A stretch of DNA of 64,000 bases, from contig CAOKXF010000008.1 in NCBI GenBank assembly GCA_948473335.1, positions 1 through 64,000 of the forward strand. The letters run 5' to 3'. Below are positions 9,309 through 18,270 of the stretch, one piece after another (the first letter of the stretch is position 1; each line of letters starts with the position of its first letter). The notes below the pieces were generated by a model. The model saw nothing but the letters and a program-made list of their open reading frames with translations, was not told where the DNA came from and did not search any database. The position numbers were made by a program, and so were the translations under genes. Origin of the DNA: an uncultured Clostridium sp. GTDB lineage: Bacteria > Bacillota > Clostridia > TANB77 > CAG-508.

Positions 9309-9341
9309 AATGGAACCAATTAAAAAGGTTTCATTTTTGTT
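9309..9341 (+). terminator. Terminator of the VirD4 operon
   Basis: AATGGAACC pairs with GGTTTCATT (one G-T pair) around a 9-base loop, followed by TTTTTG. Confidence 0.75.
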
Positions 9342-9401
9342 TATTGTATATATAGAAACCAAATAGATAATGAGTATGGAAATATATAGTTTATTTTAAA
9401 A

Positions 9402-9457
9402 CTGCAGCTTGTTTGCTAATGGAGGCAGATATGCGCCTATTAGCAAACAAGCTGCAG
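9402..9457. repeat. Long perfect inverted repeat (19-bp arms)
   Basis: The arm CTGCAGCTTGTTTGCTAAT at 9402-9420 is exactly reverse-complemented at 9439-9457. Inside, AGGC pairs with GCCT around an 8-base loop. There is no T-run behind it, so it is not an ordinary terminator. A 21-codon ORF starts at 9466 (MNQFVNNRRV) after an AGGAG inside the right flank, but its reality is doubtful. Nothing else was seen in the 394-base gap 9280-9673 apart from the terminator at 9309 and the promoter at 9613. Confidence 0.8.
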
Positions 9458-9612
9458 GAGTAAGAATGAACCAATTTGTGAATAATCGAAGGGTAAATAT
9501 ACATCAAACAGTAAAGAAACAATTAAGCTAAATTAAACAGTATTAATATAAAAAAAGTGTGACATACATTTGGAAAAGTAACAGCAAGTAAATTTAAAAT
9601 TAGGTATAAATC

Positions 9613-9641
9613 TTGAAAAAGACATAAAAGTATAGTATAAT
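9613..9641 (+). promoter_or_regulatory. Sigma-A promoter of prfA
   Basis: TTGAAA at 9613-9618 and TATAAT at 9636-9641 with a 17-base spacer, 32 bases before the prfA start. Confidence 0.85.
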
Positions 9642-9673
9642 ATGAGCTATAAAAAATAAGAAGGAGAAAAAAT

Positions 9674-10735
9674 ATGTTTGACAAATTAGAAAGTGTAGAG
9701 AAAAGATATGAAGAACTAACAAAGATGATAAGTGATCCAGAAATAATAGCAAATCAAGCAGAATGGCAAAAATTAATAAAAGAACATAGTAATATAGAAG
9801 AGATAGCACTAAAATTTAAAGAATATAAAAGCTTAAAAAATAGAATGAATGAAGCAAAAGATATGATGGAAGATAAAGAATTAAAAGAACTTGCAGAAAT
9901 AGAATTTTATGAAATGAAAGAGAAAATACCACAGATAGAAGAAGAACTAAAAGTATTATTAATACCAAAAGACCCAAATGATGACAAAAACATAATATGT
10001 GAAATACGTGGAGGCGCAGGAGGAGAAGAAGCAGCATTATTTGCAGGAACACTATTTAGGATGTATACAATGTATGCAGAAAGAAAACATTGGAAATTAG
10101 AAATACTAAATGAAAATGAAACAGAATTAGGAGGATATAAAGAAATATCATTTATGATTACTGGAAAGGGAGCATATAGTAGACTAAAATTTGAAAGTGG
10201 AGTACATAGAGTGCAAAGAGTTCCAGATACAGAAAGTAGTGGAAGAATACACACGTCAACATCAACAGTGGCAGTATTGCCAGTAGTAGAAGATGTAGAA
10301 ATAGATATAAATCCAGCAGATATAAAAATGGAAGTATTTAGGGCATCAGGGGCAGGAGGACAACACATCAACAAAACATCATCTGCCGTAAGATTGATAC
10401 ATGTTCCTACGGGAATAGTAGTTGAGTGTCAAACAGAAAGATCACAATTTCAAAATAGAGATTATGCAATGAAGTTATTACGTTCAAAATTGTATGAACA
10501 AGAAAAAGAAAAACATGATTCTCAAATTGCAAATCAAAGAAAAAGTCAAGTAGGAAGTGGAGATAGAAGTGAGAAAATACGTACATACAATTATCCACAA
10601 GGACGTATAACAGATCATAGAATAGGTTTCAGCATATATCAAATGGAAAACTTTTTAAATGGAGATTTAGATGAAATGATAGATAATTTGATTACAGCAG
10701 ATAGAGCAGAAAAACTAAAAGGTGAGGAAGAATAA
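9674..10735 (+). CDS. prfA: Peptide chain release factor 1
   Basis: 353 residues. It has the N-terminal helical domain, the RF1 segment with [20 protein letters not shown], the codon-recognition region [20 protein letters not shown] (the P-x-T motif is PDT) and the peptidyl-tRNA hydrolysis loop [16 protein letters not shown] with GGQ. It reads UAA and UAG stops. The usual neighbour prmC (hemK), encoding the GGQ methyltransferase, is absent from this window. AGAAGGAG precedes the ATG and a clear promoter lies upstream. Confidence 0.96.
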   Translation: MFDKLESVEKRYEELTKMISDPEIIANQAEWQKLIKEHSNIEEIALKFKEYKSLKNRMNEAKDMMEDKELKELAEIEFYEMKEKIPQIEEELKVLLIPKDPNDDKNIICEIRGGAGGEEAALFAGTLFRMYTMYAERKHWKLEILNENETELGGYKEISFMITGKGAYSRLKFESGVHRVQRVPDTESSGRIHTSTSTVAVLPVVEDVEIDINPADIKMEVFRASGAGGQHINKTSSAVRLIHVPTGIVVECQTERSQFQNRDYAMKLLRSKLYEQEKEKHDSQIANQRKSQVGSGDRSEKIRTYNYPQGRITDHRIGFSIYQMENFLNGDLDEMIDNLITADRAEKLKGEEE

Positions 10736-10785
10736 AATAAATTTCTTATGCATATAATTAAAAAAATGCGTAAGGAGTTTTTATT

Positions 10786-11523
10786 TTGAATGAGATTATA
10801 AAAACAACAATAATGGGATTATTTTTTGGAACTTTTGGAACAACTTTAGGTGGAATTATAGGAATAAGTCTAAATAAAGTGTCTAATAGGTTATTAAGCT
10901 CGATTTTATCATTTGCTTCTGGACTTATGATTTCTATTATATGTTTTGATTTAATTCCAGAATCATTGGCAATTGGAAATATATATATAACAATAATAGG
11001 CATATTTTTAGGAATTATAGGAATGATTTTTTGTGATATTTTTGTTGATAAAAAATTTAATCAAAATATGAAAAGGAAAACGAATTCAATGTTAAAGACA
11101 GGGATAGTAGTAAGCATAGGATTAGCAATACATAATTTCCCAGAGGGCTTGGCGATAGGTTCAGGAATGGGAGCTTCATTTAAATTAGGATTGAGTTTAG
11201 CTATTGCTATTTGTTTTCATGATATTCCAGAAGGAATTTCTATGGCACTTCCTATGAAAAGTGGAGGAATGAATAAAAGTAAGATTATATTTTACGTCAT
11301 TCTATCAGGTATTACTACTGGAATAGGTGCTTTTTTTGGAGGAATTGTTGGTCAAATTTCAAATGCAGTAATTGGTATTTGTTTGAGTTTTGCTGCTGGT
11401 GCTATGCTATATATTGTTTCAGGAGAACTTATTCCAGAGGCTAATAAATTATATAGTGGTAAATTTTCTTCTATTGGTAATTTGCTTGGATTCATTGTTG
11501 GAATGTTTGTTACTAGACTGTAA
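10786..11523 (+). CDS. ZIP-family divalent metal transporter
   Basis: 245 residues with about eight membrane helices. The metal-site helices carry HNFPEGLAIGSG (from His116) and HDIPEGISMALP (from His145), the ZIP signature. Such proteins import zinc or related divalent metals across the cell membrane. The start is a TTG at 10786 with AAGGAG nine bases upstream. Codon use has more T-ending codons than the neighbouring prfA, so it may have been acquired or reflect membrane-protein bias. Confidence 0.9.
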   Translation: MNEIIKTTIMGLFFGTFGTTLGGIIGISLNKVSNRLLSSILSFASGLMISIICFDLIPESLAIGNIYITIIGIFLGIIGMIFCDIFVDKKFNQNMKRKTNSMLKTGIVVSIGLAIHNFPEGLAIGSGMGASFKLGLSLAIAICFHDIPEGISMALPMKSGGMNKSKIIFYVILSGITTGIGAFFGGIVGQISNAVIGICLSFAAGAMLYIVSGELIPEANKLYSGKFSSIGNLLGFIVGMFVTRL

Positions 11524-11639
11524 TTTATTTGTAAAGATAATGAAGTTTGTAATTTTATATAAGTTTTTTTGAAAAATGGTTGCAAATTTCTTTATTTTAT
11601 GTTATATTTATTAAGTGATGTTTTTATCACTTATTTCAT

Positions 11640-11715
11640 CGAGGCGTAGCGCAGTTGGTAGCGCGCGTGGTTTGGGACCATGAGGTCGCAGGTTCGAACC
11701 CTGTCGCCTCGACCA
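11640..11715 (+). tRNA. tRNA-Pro (anticodon UGG), CCA encoded
   Basis: Acceptor stem CGAGGCG pairs with CGCCTCG. The D arm is GCGC-AGTTGGTA-GCGC. The anticodon stem CGTGG/CCATG encloses loop TTTGGGA with anticodon TGG. The T arm is GCAGG-TTCGAAC-CCTGT (terminal G-T). The 3' ACCA is encoded. Its 3' end is the integration site of the adjacent mobile element. Confidence 0.97.
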
Positions 11716-11716
11716 A
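11704..11716 (+). mobile_element. Left attachment site (attL) in the tRNA-Pro 3' end
   Basis: TCGCCTCGACCAA here recurs as TCACCTCGACCAA at 21614-21626, one mismatch in 13 bases. The tRNA is intact on this side. Confidence 0.85.
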
Positions 11717-11775
11717 AAAAGACCGTTTTTCAAGGAAATTGGGTAGAATTTGAAAACAGTCAAAAGATTTTAAAA

Positions 11776-11817
11776 GTGCTATTTTCTAAGGAAGTTAGAG
11801 AATAGCACAATTTTTTT
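11776..11817 (+). terminator. Hairpin terminator just inside attL
   Basis: GTGCTATTTTCTAA pairs with TTAGAGAATAGCAC (one G-T pair), followed by AATTTTTTT. It probably now terminates the tRNA-Pro transcript and shields the element from read-through. Confidence 0.85.
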
Positions 11818-11863
11818 ACATTCTGGAAAATTCTCAAAAATTCCATTATTTTGTTCAGAAAAA

Positions 11864-11915
11864 TGTTCCGCAATTTTTGAAACTCATAAAAAAATTGTTC
11901 CGCAAATTTCCGCAA
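11864..11915 (+). repeat. Arm-type integrase repeats, left end
   Basis: TGTTCCGCAA occurs at 11864-11873 and 11896-11905, with a partial TTTCCGCAA at 11907-11915. The same decamer is at the right end of the element. Spaced direct repeats near both att sites are typical of tyrosine-integrase arm sites. Confidence 0.6.
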
Positions 11916-11983
11916 TGCAAAATTTATTGATATTTAGGTACTTTCAGTGTTGTTTAGAAAAAACTGAAAGGAGAACTATTGTT

Positions 11984-12538
11984 ATGGATTTTATACCTTA
12001 TAAAGTAAATGAATATCTTGAAAATGTTTTCTATCAAATTCCAAAAGAACTATTTGTAAACCCTTATTATAAAAACTTAAACTCAGATAGTAAATTACTA
12101 TATTCATTATTACTTGATAGATTATCAGTTTCAATGAAAAATGAATGGATAGATAAAGAAGGAAATATATTCTTAATATTTTCAAGAAAAGAAGCTGGGG
12201 AAAAATTAAACTTGTCAGATAAAACAGTTACAAAAGCATTTAAACAATTATCAGATGTTAAATTGATATATGAAAAGAAACAGGGATTTAAAAAGAATAA
12301 TATTATCTATGTTGGAAAGATAAATCATATATCAACTGCTAATATTATGAGTCGTAAAAATTACGATTCAAGAAACGGAAAAACTACGAATCAAGAGTCG
12401 GAAATTTTACGATGGAATAAGAATAAATATAATAAAAATAATTATAGTAATAATTTTAGCAGAAAAAATTCATTTTCAAATTATGAGCAAAGAACCTATG
12501 AAAATGGAGAACTAGATAAATTATATTGTAATGTATAA
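11984..12538 (+). CDS. RepA_N-type replication initiator-like protein
   Basis: 184 residues from the ATG at 11984, which has GAAAGGAG ten bases upstream. An upstream in-frame start lacks such a site. The N-terminal region (YQIPKELFVNPYYKNLNSDS, then KLLYSLLLDRLSVS) and the winged-helix part (FSRKEAGEKLNLSDKTVTKAFKQL) match the RepA N-terminal domain of Firmicute plasmids and integrative elements. The C-terminal 60 residues are Asn/Lys-rich and low in complexity, with no C-terminal initiator domain visible. It may act in replication of the excised form or as a regulator. Confidence 0.75.
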   Translation: MDFIPYKVNEYLENVFYQIPKELFVNPYYKNLNSDSKLLYSLLLDRLSVSMKNEWIDKEGNIFLIFSRKEAGEKLNLSDKTVTKAFKQLSDVKLIYEKKQGFKKNNIIYVGKINHISTANIMSRKNYDSRNGKTTNQESEILRWNKNKYNKNNYSNNFSRKNSFSNYEQRTYENGELDKLYCNV

Positions 12539-12564
12539 AAAATAAGAAAAGGAGATTTAAAATT

Positions 12565-12957
12565 ATGGAAAATAAAGAATTAGAAGATGGATTTATTGAT
12601 GAAAAAACAGGAATTGAATATATGAGAAAATGTGATTATTATATACCAAATTTAGTTATAAAACCACAAAGAAAAATTAACTTAAATAGATATGGTCGCT
12701 TAAGATTAGACTATCTAAAAAAACACAAAAAAGCAGAATATACAATTTTATTTATGGAAAATAAATTAACTGAACATTTAGAAGAAATACAAGAAACTGC
12801 TACAAAAAGAGTAGAAGAAATTATAAAATCATTAAAAGAACAAAGTAATTTAACAGAAGAAATGAAAAATACTGACCAACTTTATTGGGTAGGAATGATG
12901 AATAATTTTAAAAATCAGGCAGAAGAAATTGTATTAAAAGAACTAATTTATGTTTAA
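12565..12957 (+). CDS. tnpV: TnpV-family transposon-encoded protein
   Basis: 130 residues. The order is KCGDYY-like start (MRKCDYYIPNL), RYGRLRLDYLKKHKK in the middle, and a C-terminal MNNFKNQAEEIVLKELIYV, which is the pattern of TnpV proteins found in clostridial mobilizable transposons. Function is not established. It follows the RepA-like gene by 26 bases with its own AAAAGGAG site and is closed by a terminator. Confidence 0.75.
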   Translation: MENKELEDGFIDEKTGIEYMRKCDYYIPNLVIKPQRKINLNRYGRLRLDYLKKHKKAEYTILFMENKLTEHLEEIQETATKRVEEIIKSLKEQSNLTEEMKNTDQLYWVGMMNNFKNQAEEIVLKELIYV

Positions 12958-12964
12958 AAATTTA

Positions 12965-12996
12965 GAGAAGAAAGTTAAAAGTTTCTTCTCTTTTTT
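12965..12996 (+). terminator. Terminator after tnpV
   Basis: GAGAAGAAA pairs with TTTCTTCTC, followed by six Ts. Confidence 0.85.
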
Positions 12997-13109
12997 GATG
13001 AAAAAATTTAAAAGAAGTCAAATGAAAAATTACTAAAAATTTTTAATTTTATAAAGGAAAAGTAACTGCTTTTACTATATTTTAAATACTTTTTAACTTG
13101 TTACTATTT

Positions 13110-13195
13110 TAAAAGCAAGCATCGCATTTATACTCCCGTATAAATACAGCTTGTCAGTTTTGACAAAAAACTGATTGATGGGAAAATTTTTCCCA
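13110..13195 (+). other. Candidate origin of transfer (oriT)
   Basis: In the 320-base gene-free stretch before mobC lie three inverted repeats in a row: ATTTATAC-TCCC-GTATAAAT, TCAGTTTT/AAAACTGA (13154-13161 and 13167-13174) and GGGAAAA/TTTTTCCC (13180-13193). Position directly upstream of mobC-relaxase and the run of inverted repeats suggest oriT. The nick site cannot be assigned by eye. Confidence 0.5.
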
Positions 13196-13277
13196 AACCC
13201 TTTTATAATATTATATATTTTCTGGCAATCTTTAAAAAATAGATTGTCAATTTTTTTGGAAAAGGAGACTAAAAATT

Positions 13278-13601
13278 ATGAGAAAAAGAAATATAAAAAA
13301 GCAAATATGGTTAGATATAAAAGAAGATGAATTATTAAAAAGAAAATCAAAAGAAGCAAGTTTAAGCGAAGCTGAATTTATTAGAAGTTTAATTAAAGGT
13401 TATAGAATAAAAGCACAACCAACTGAAGAAATAAAATCTTTTCAACGAGATTTATATGGCATAGCAAATAATATAAATCAAATTGCTAGAGTTGCAAATT
13501 CTAGATACAGTGTTTCATACAATGATTATAAATATATTTCAGATACTTTAGCTGATTTTATTTTAAGATTTGAAAGAAATATATATTCAAGACAAAAATA
13601 A
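13278..13601 (+). CDS. mobC: MobC-type mobilization accessory protein
   Basis: 107 residues. An N-terminal ribbon-helix-helix-like part (RKRNIKKQIWLDIKEDELL, SEAEFIRSLIKGYRIK) is followed by a conserved QRDLYGIANNINQIARVANS, which is the core of the MobC family. MobC helps the relaxase bind and open oriT. It ends 12 bases before the relaxase gene and is preceded by AAAAGGAG. Confidence 0.85.
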   Translation: MRKRNIKKQIWLDIKEDELLKRKSKEASLSEAEFIRSLIKGYRIKAQPTEEIKSFQRDLYGIANNINQIARVANSRYSVSYNDYKYISDTLADFILRFERNIYSRQK

Positions 13602-13613
13602 GGAGGGATTTTA

Positions 13614-14936
13614 GTGGCAATTACAAAATATAAAGTTATTAAGAAAAATTTAGATGCAGTAATAAACTATGCAATGAATGGAGAAAAAACAGAAAATGGT
13701 ATTTTAGTATCTGCAATAAATTGTCTACCACAAACAGCATATTCTCAAATGATGCTAACTAAAAAAGCATTTCATAAAGAAGATGGCAGATTAGGTTATC
13801 ATATAATACAATCTTTTAATGGTAATGAAATTTCTCCAGATAAATGTAATAAGATTGGAACAGAACTTGCCCAGCAGCTATGGGGAGATAAATATCAAGT
13901 TATAGTTTGTACTCATACTAATAAGAAAAATGTTCATAATCATATAGTTTTAAATTCTGTTTCATTTATTGATGGAAGTAAATATCATAACTCAAATGTA
14001 GAAATTGCTTTACTTCGAGAAACAAATGATGATATTTGCAGAAAATATGGACTATCTATAATTAAAAGTACAAAAGCTACTACAGTAAGTGAAATATTAA
14101 AGAGTAGGATTGCAAATTACAACCGTAATTCTGGAAAAATGGAACTAATAAAAGCTGATATTGATGAGGCAATTAAAGAGGCTACAAAATATCAAGAATT
14201 TGTAAATTTATTAGCTTTTAAAGGCTATTATATTAAAAAATCTAATAATGTTATATCTGTTTCTACTCCGTACTATAATAGAAATATAAAGCTTGCACGA
14301 ACATTTGGAGAAGATTATACTTTTGATAATATTAAAACTAGAATATATCAACCTACTTTATATGATAGATATTTAAAAAGAGATAACAATGAAAAAATGT
14401 ATAAAGTAAGAATTTATGATGGTATAAAAATTAATCAAGAAAAATTAAAAACATCATCATTTTATAGATTATATGTTCATTATTTATATTTGCTTGGGAA
14501 ATTACCACCTAAAATTCATTACGAGGAAAGAACAAAAAAGTATTATAAAGAAATAGATAAATTTAATAAATTAACTGATGAAATGAATTTAATATGCACT
14601 TATAATTTAGAATCAAAACGAGATGTGCAAAATTTAAAAATTAAATATATTGAAGAAGTTACACCATTAAAGGCAAAACAAGAAAAATTAAGGCAATTAT
14701 ATAGGAAAACTACCAATGAAACTGATAGGTCTTTTCTTGAATATAAATTAAATAATCTCACAAAAGATATAGATAAGTTAAATTCAAAAATACAAACTTG
14801 CAAACGAATTATTAGTAAAGCTGAAAAAGGAGAAAAAGAAACTATTTTAATAAATAATAGAATATCTGAAAATCAGCTAAATAATGAGCAAGAGAATGCA
14901 ATTAATAAAAATAAAGATAAAAAAAGAATTAGATAG
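13614..14936 (+). CDS. mobA: MobP-type relaxase
   Basis: 440 residues, GTG start with AGGAGGG upstream. The N-terminal relaxase domain (about 1-150) has a candidate nicking Tyr19 in INYAMNG, His63 in GYHIIQSF and the metal-binding HNHIVLNSV from His108. This matches the relaxase/mobilization nuclease family. The C-terminal part is helical, with a predicted coiled coil at about 310-400. It would nick oriT and stay covalently bound for transfer through a helper channel. Confidence 0.9.
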   Translation: MAITKYKVIKKNLDAVINYAMNGEKTENGILVSAINCLPQTAYSQMMLTKKAFHKEDGRLGYHIIQSFNGNEISPDKCNKIGTELAQQLWGDKYQVIVCTHTNKKNVHNHIVLNSVSFIDGSKYHNSNVEIALLRETNDDICRKYGLSIIKSTKATTVSEILKSRIANYNRNSGKMELIKADIDEAIKEATKYQEFVNLLAFKGYYIKKSNNVISVSTPYYNRNIKLARTFGEDYTFDNIKTRIYQPTLYDRYLKRDNNEKMYKVRIYDGIKINQEKLKTSSFYRLYVHYLYLLGKLPPKIHYEERTKKYYKEIDKFNKLTDEMNLICTYNLESKRDVQNLKIKYIEEVTPLKAKQEKLRQLYRKTTNETDRSFLEYKLNNLTKDIDKLNSKIQTCKRIISKAEKGEKETILINNRISENQLNNEQENAINKNKDKKRIR

Positions 14937-14968
14937 AGCTACTTTTTAGTAGTTCTGTCTAATTCTTT
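14923..14968. terminator. Bidirectional terminator between convergent mob and cargo genes
   Basis: AAAGAATTAGA at 14923-14933 pairs with TCTAATTCTTT at 14958-14968. Inner AGAgCTACT pairs with AGTAGTTCT around TTTT. It overlaps the end of the relaxase gene and lies just beyond the end of the minus-strand Ham1-like gene. Confidence 0.85.
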
Positions 14969-14973
14969 GGGTT

Positions 14974-15546
14974 TTAGAATTTTTGTTCCTTATACCATTT
15001 TGAAAATTCTCTCATTGAATCTACTGACTCATATTTTATCCTAGTTGCTCTTTCATCGTCAGTCATTTGAGCTAAGGTCTTATCATATCCATAAGGTTGA
15101 TATATGTACCATAAATCTGACCATTTTTTATCTGTATCATTTCCTAATATTTTTTTTGATAATGTTCCTTCATGCTTTCCCATAAATTGTTGTAAAACAT
15201 TTCCATCGTAATAAGATAAGCATTCAGTAAATCTACATTTTCTATTTTCTTTTCCTTCCATTAATTTTAATATACCTTCTACTCCTATTGTATCTAAAGC
15301 AAAATTTACAAAAGCTCTAGGAAAACCATCTAGTTCATCTATCCAAAAACCACAATCTAAAGATATGCATGTTTTATTTACCAATTTATAGGCTTCCATT
15401 ACTTTATATTTCGATATATATTTTATATCATCACTTCTAGGCTCTTCTAAATCATATTCAAATACTTTAAAATTAACTCCTTTTAATTGTCTGCTAGCTG
15501 ATGCTATTTTTCCTTTATTATGTGTTACAAAAACTATTTCATTCAT
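14974..15546 (-). CDS. Ham1-like non-canonical purine NTP pyrophosphatase (divergent)
   Basis: 190 residues. It begins MNEIVFVTHNKGKIASASRQ, the nucleotide-binding start (T-x-N-x-x-K) of the RdgB/Ham1 family. LDCGFWIDELDGFPRAFVNF replaces the usual EDSGLxVxALxGxPG, and GTLSKKILGN fits the later family block. Ham1 enzymes hydrolyse ITP, XTP and similar. The family is about 190-200 residues, so length is normal, but the sequence is divergent and the substrate may differ. It is cargo of the element and likely co-transcribed with the upstream HAD gene (13-base gap). Confidence 0.8.
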   Translation of the reverse strand: MNEIVFVTHNKGKIASASRQLKGVNFKVFEYDLEEPRSDDIKYISKYKVMEAYKLVNKTCISLDCGFWIDELDGFPRAFVNFALDTIGVEGILKLMEGKENRKCRFTECLSYYDGNVLQQFMGKHEGTLSKKILGNDTDKKWSDLWYIYQPYGYDKTLAQMTDDERATRIKYESVDSMREFSKWYKEQKF

Positions 15547-15559
15547 TTATAATTCTCCT

Positions 15560-16279
15560 CTACAAAAAATCTTTTAATTCAATTAAACTATTGATTTCAT
15601 AAGTTGGTTTAAAATTTGTATTATTCTCTGTTTTCTTAATGTTAAACCAGCAAGAATCTATGCCATTCTGAATACCTCCTAAAACATCTTTCTCCAATTC
15701 ATCTCCTATTATAAGCATATTATCTTTATCATAAGTATTTATTTTGTTAAAAAACTTTTCAAAAAATTCATGATGTGGTTTCATATGTCCTGCTTCCTCT
15801 GCTGTAAATACTTCTTTAATATATTTTTGAGCATTTATTTTATTCAATTTATCATTTACTACTTTAGTTGGACTATTAGTAGTGATATATAATTCATACT
15901 GCTTTTCATATAAATATTTCAGAATTTCTTGTGAATTTTTTATAGGAACAATGTTTTTACTTAAAAAATTGATATATTTTTTATTTATTTCTATACCTTC
16001 CTCAAAAGATATATTATTAAAATATTTTATAAATCTTTGAGCTCTAATCCATTCAGTTTTTTCTTCATTTGTTTTAAATTCATAGGGATCTTTTATTTTG
16101 CCTTCTGCTCTATCTTTCCAAAATTGATTATCTAAATTAATAAATTTTTCTATTTTTTCATCATTTACATTTTCTTTTCTTTCAATTAATATTTGTTTAA
16201 TTGCATATCTTCTATTTTCATCATCATCAACTAGAGTATTATCTAAATCGAATAATAACTTTTTATAAATTTTAAGCAT
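15560..16279 (-). CDS. HAD-superfamily hydrolase, YjjG-like
   Basis: 239 residues. Motif I is FDLDNTLVDDD (Asp11, Asp13), motif II is TTNSPT, motif III the Lys in AGHMKPHHEFF and motif IV IGDELEKDVLGG. The four-helix cap between motif I and II is of the type seen in YjjG, a house-cleaning nucleotidase active on odd pyrimidine monophosphates. The substrate is not determinable here. Next to a Ham1-like enzyme, a nucleotide-related role is plausible. Confidence 0.8.
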   Translation of the reverse strand: MLKIYKKLLFDLDNTLVDDDENRRYAIKQILIERKENVNDEKIEKFINLDNQFWKDRAEGKIKDPYEFKTNEEKTEWIRAQRFIKYFNNISFEEGIEINKKYINFLSKNIVPIKNSQEILKYLYEKQYELYITTNSPTKVVNDKLNKINAQKYIKEVFTAEEAGHMKPHHEFFEKFFNKINTYDKDNMLIIGDELEKDVLGGIQNGIDSCWFNIKKTENNTNFKPTYEINSLIELKDFL

Positions 16280-16338
16280 AAAAAAATTCCTCCTATATGA
16301 TTATAATATCATATATTGAGGAAATATTTTTGTCACAA

Positions 16339-16818
16339 TTATTTTTTTATAATGTTTTTATCTGTATAGACATCTGCTAGAACTTCATATTCTTTAATAT
16401 TTTCCAATTTAAATAATCTTATTTCATTTCTTAGTTCACAAAATGCTGCAATGTACCATTTGTCAATATATACAAATAATTCTGCTGGGTGTATAATTCT
16501 TTGAGTTATCCCTGAGTTTACTGAGTCATACTTGATTTTTACTTTATTTTTATTGAATATAGCTTTTTTCATAACAATATACATTTTTTCTTTTACTTCA
16601 TTTTCTATTTTTAGAAAATTACTATTTTGATTAAGTTGATAGCCACCATATTTACCAGTAAATGATTTCAAATATATTCCTGCTTGTTCAAGTTCTAATT
16701 TATATTGCCTTATCATTCTTTCTGATACTTCCAAGTTTTCAGCTAGACTTGATATACTATGTATTTCTTTATCTTTTAATATTTGTAACATATTTAGCAT
16801 ATTGGCAATTTTACTCAT
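16339..16818 (-). CDS. Short WYL-domain transcriptional regulator
   Basis: 159 residues. An N-terminal helix-turn-helix (SISSLAENLEVSERMIRQYKLEL) is followed by a reduced WYL-type domain (IHPAELFVYIDKWYIAAFCE, then RLFKLENIKEYEVL). WYL regulators often control defence and DNA-damage genes and can sense single-stranded nucleic acid. It is short (families are usually 300 residues). It lies between the AbiE pair and the HAD/Ham1 genes, all on the minus strand, and could regulate this cargo block. Confidence 0.8.
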   Translation of the reverse strand: MSKIANMLNMLQILKDKEIHSISSLAENLEVSERMIRQYKLELEQAGIYLKSFTGKYGGYQLNQNSNFLKIENEVKEKMYIVMKKAIFNKNKVKIKYDSVNSGITQRIIHPAELFVYIDKWYIAAFCELRNEIRLFKLENIKEYEVLADVYTDKNIIKK

Positions 16819-16881
16819 AATTTCTCCTTATATTAATTTAATTATTAGTGTAATTATAGAATTACTATTTTTTAGTTTTTA

Positions 16882-17706
16882 TTATAATTGTGTTATCATT
16901 ATTAATCCATCAAAATATTCTAAAACATTATCAATAACATCTTTTATAGGCACTTCTAGCCAATTATTATTTGCTGTATTAATTCTTGATTGAAATCTGT
17001 TATTATTTAAAATATTTGATAATCTTCTATCAATATCTTCTAATGTATTTTCACGCATATTTTCATCTTGAAAAATTAAAATATCTATGTATTTTATTAG
17101 CTTGTCCTTATCTAAATTTTCATTGTTAATTAAATAGTAAAAATCAAAGATATCTTTAAATCTAGTAGAAGTAATACCAAATTTTAATAATGATTTTAAT
17201 TTTTCAACAATTATCTGTTCTTTAGAGTTTATAAGTAAACTTACACTTTCATCTATTATATTAAAATCAAAATAATACTCATCTTGTTTCATATCAAAAT
17301 ATTTATGTACTCCAATATCTAGTTTAGAACTTATTGAATATTTATTTTTATCAGTTAGTTGTATATAAACTCTTTTTCCATCATAGTCTTGATGGTGTAA
17401 AGGTTCAATCTTTCCTGTAATTTTAATTTTTATATCATCATCAGCATTATTCAATTCTTTTATAAACTCACGAATAGATTTATCCTCTAAAGAATATTTT
17501 ATAAAATCTATATCCATATCTCGAGTTGCACGACGCATATCTTTAGAAATATTATGCATTACAACTCCACCTTTTACAGTAATATTCTTATTATATCTAC
17601 TGTTTCCAATTTTGAGTAAAACAATATCTTGAGCAACTTTTGGAATTGCGTCATCTTCAGAATATCCTGATGTTATGTATTTATTTACTAATTCATATAT
17701 ATCCAT
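16882..17706 (-). CDS. AbiEii-type nucleotidyltransferase toxin
   Basis: 274 residues. A DNA polymerase-beta-like nucleotidyltransferase core is visible: KGGVVMHN at 45-52 and RDMDID at 62-67 with the metal-binding Asp residues. The later KLKSLLKFGITSTRFKDIFDFYYL is the typical R-x-KD-x-xD block of AbiEii/AbiGii proteins. In type IV TA systems this enzyme adds nucleotides to targets such as tRNA and blocks growth. Its start overlaps the upstream AbiEi stop as TAATG, showing tight coupling. Confidence 0.85.
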   Translation of the reverse strand: MDIYELVNKYITSGYSEDDAIPKVAQDIVLLKIGNSRYNKNITVKGGVVMHNISKDMRRATRDMDIDFIKYSLEDKSIREFIKELNNADDDIKIKITGKIEPLHHQDYDGKRVYIQLTDKNKYSISSKLDIGVHKYFDMKQDEYYFDFNIIDESVSLLINSKEQIIVEKLKSLLKFGITSTRFKDIFDFYYLINNENLDKDKLIKYIDILIFQDENMRENTLEDIDRRLSNILNNNRFQSRINTANNNWLEVPIKDVIDNVLEYFDGLIMITQL

Positions 17707-18248
17707 TAAAACACCTCGTCTTGTATTATTTCAAAAATTTTATCTCCATTTACAAAATACTGTAAATATTCTTCTATCTTTTGTGTATCTAATGAATTTG
17801 CTAGTTTTCTGTAATTAGATATAATTTCTTTATATAAATCATATCCTATTTTATTTTTATTTCTAGCTAGGTCAATTAGCATTCTTTCTTTATCATAAAT
17901 ATTTATTTTAATTCCTTCATAATCAATTTCAGTTTTTCCTAAATTATATAGTTCATCTTTCATACGAATTTGCTTTATTTTATTAGAAGATATCATTCTG
18001 TTATTTCTATCTGTAGATATATATATTTTATTTGGAATTACATCTGTCAAATTATGATAATAATACGCAGAATAAGAAGTAAATACTCCATATGGATATT
18101 TCTTCATTATAACTGCTAAATAATGTACACTTGGTATATCAGAATATATTCCTTTTTCAATTTTATAAATTTTTCCGTCTTTAACTGCTTTTTCTATTTG
18201 ATATGCACTTTTATAATCTAATAATAATTCTTTATATGTATATACCAT
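17706..18248 (-). CDS. AbiEi-type antitoxin
   Basis: 180 residues. An N-terminal winged-helix region (about 1-50; AYQIEKAVKDGKIYKIEKGIYSD) is followed by the C-terminal antitoxin domain (GVFTSYSAYYYHNLTDVIPNKIYISTDRN, IKINIYDKERMLIDLAR). In AbiE systems this protein represses its operon and counters AbiEii. It is first of the pair and overlaps AbiEii by one base. GGAGGT precedes the ATG. Confidence 0.85.
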   Translation of the reverse strand: MVYTYKELLLDYKSAYQIEKAVKDGKIYKIEKGIYSDIPSVHYLAVIMKKYPYGVFTSYSAYYYHNLTDVIPNKIYISTDRNNRMISSNKIKQIRMKDELYNLGKTEIDYEGIKINIYDKERMLIDLARNKNKIGYDLYKEIISNYRKLANSLDTQKIEEYLQYFVNGDKIFEIIQDEVF

Positions 18249-18270
18249 TTTTTACCTCCAATTAAATTTT

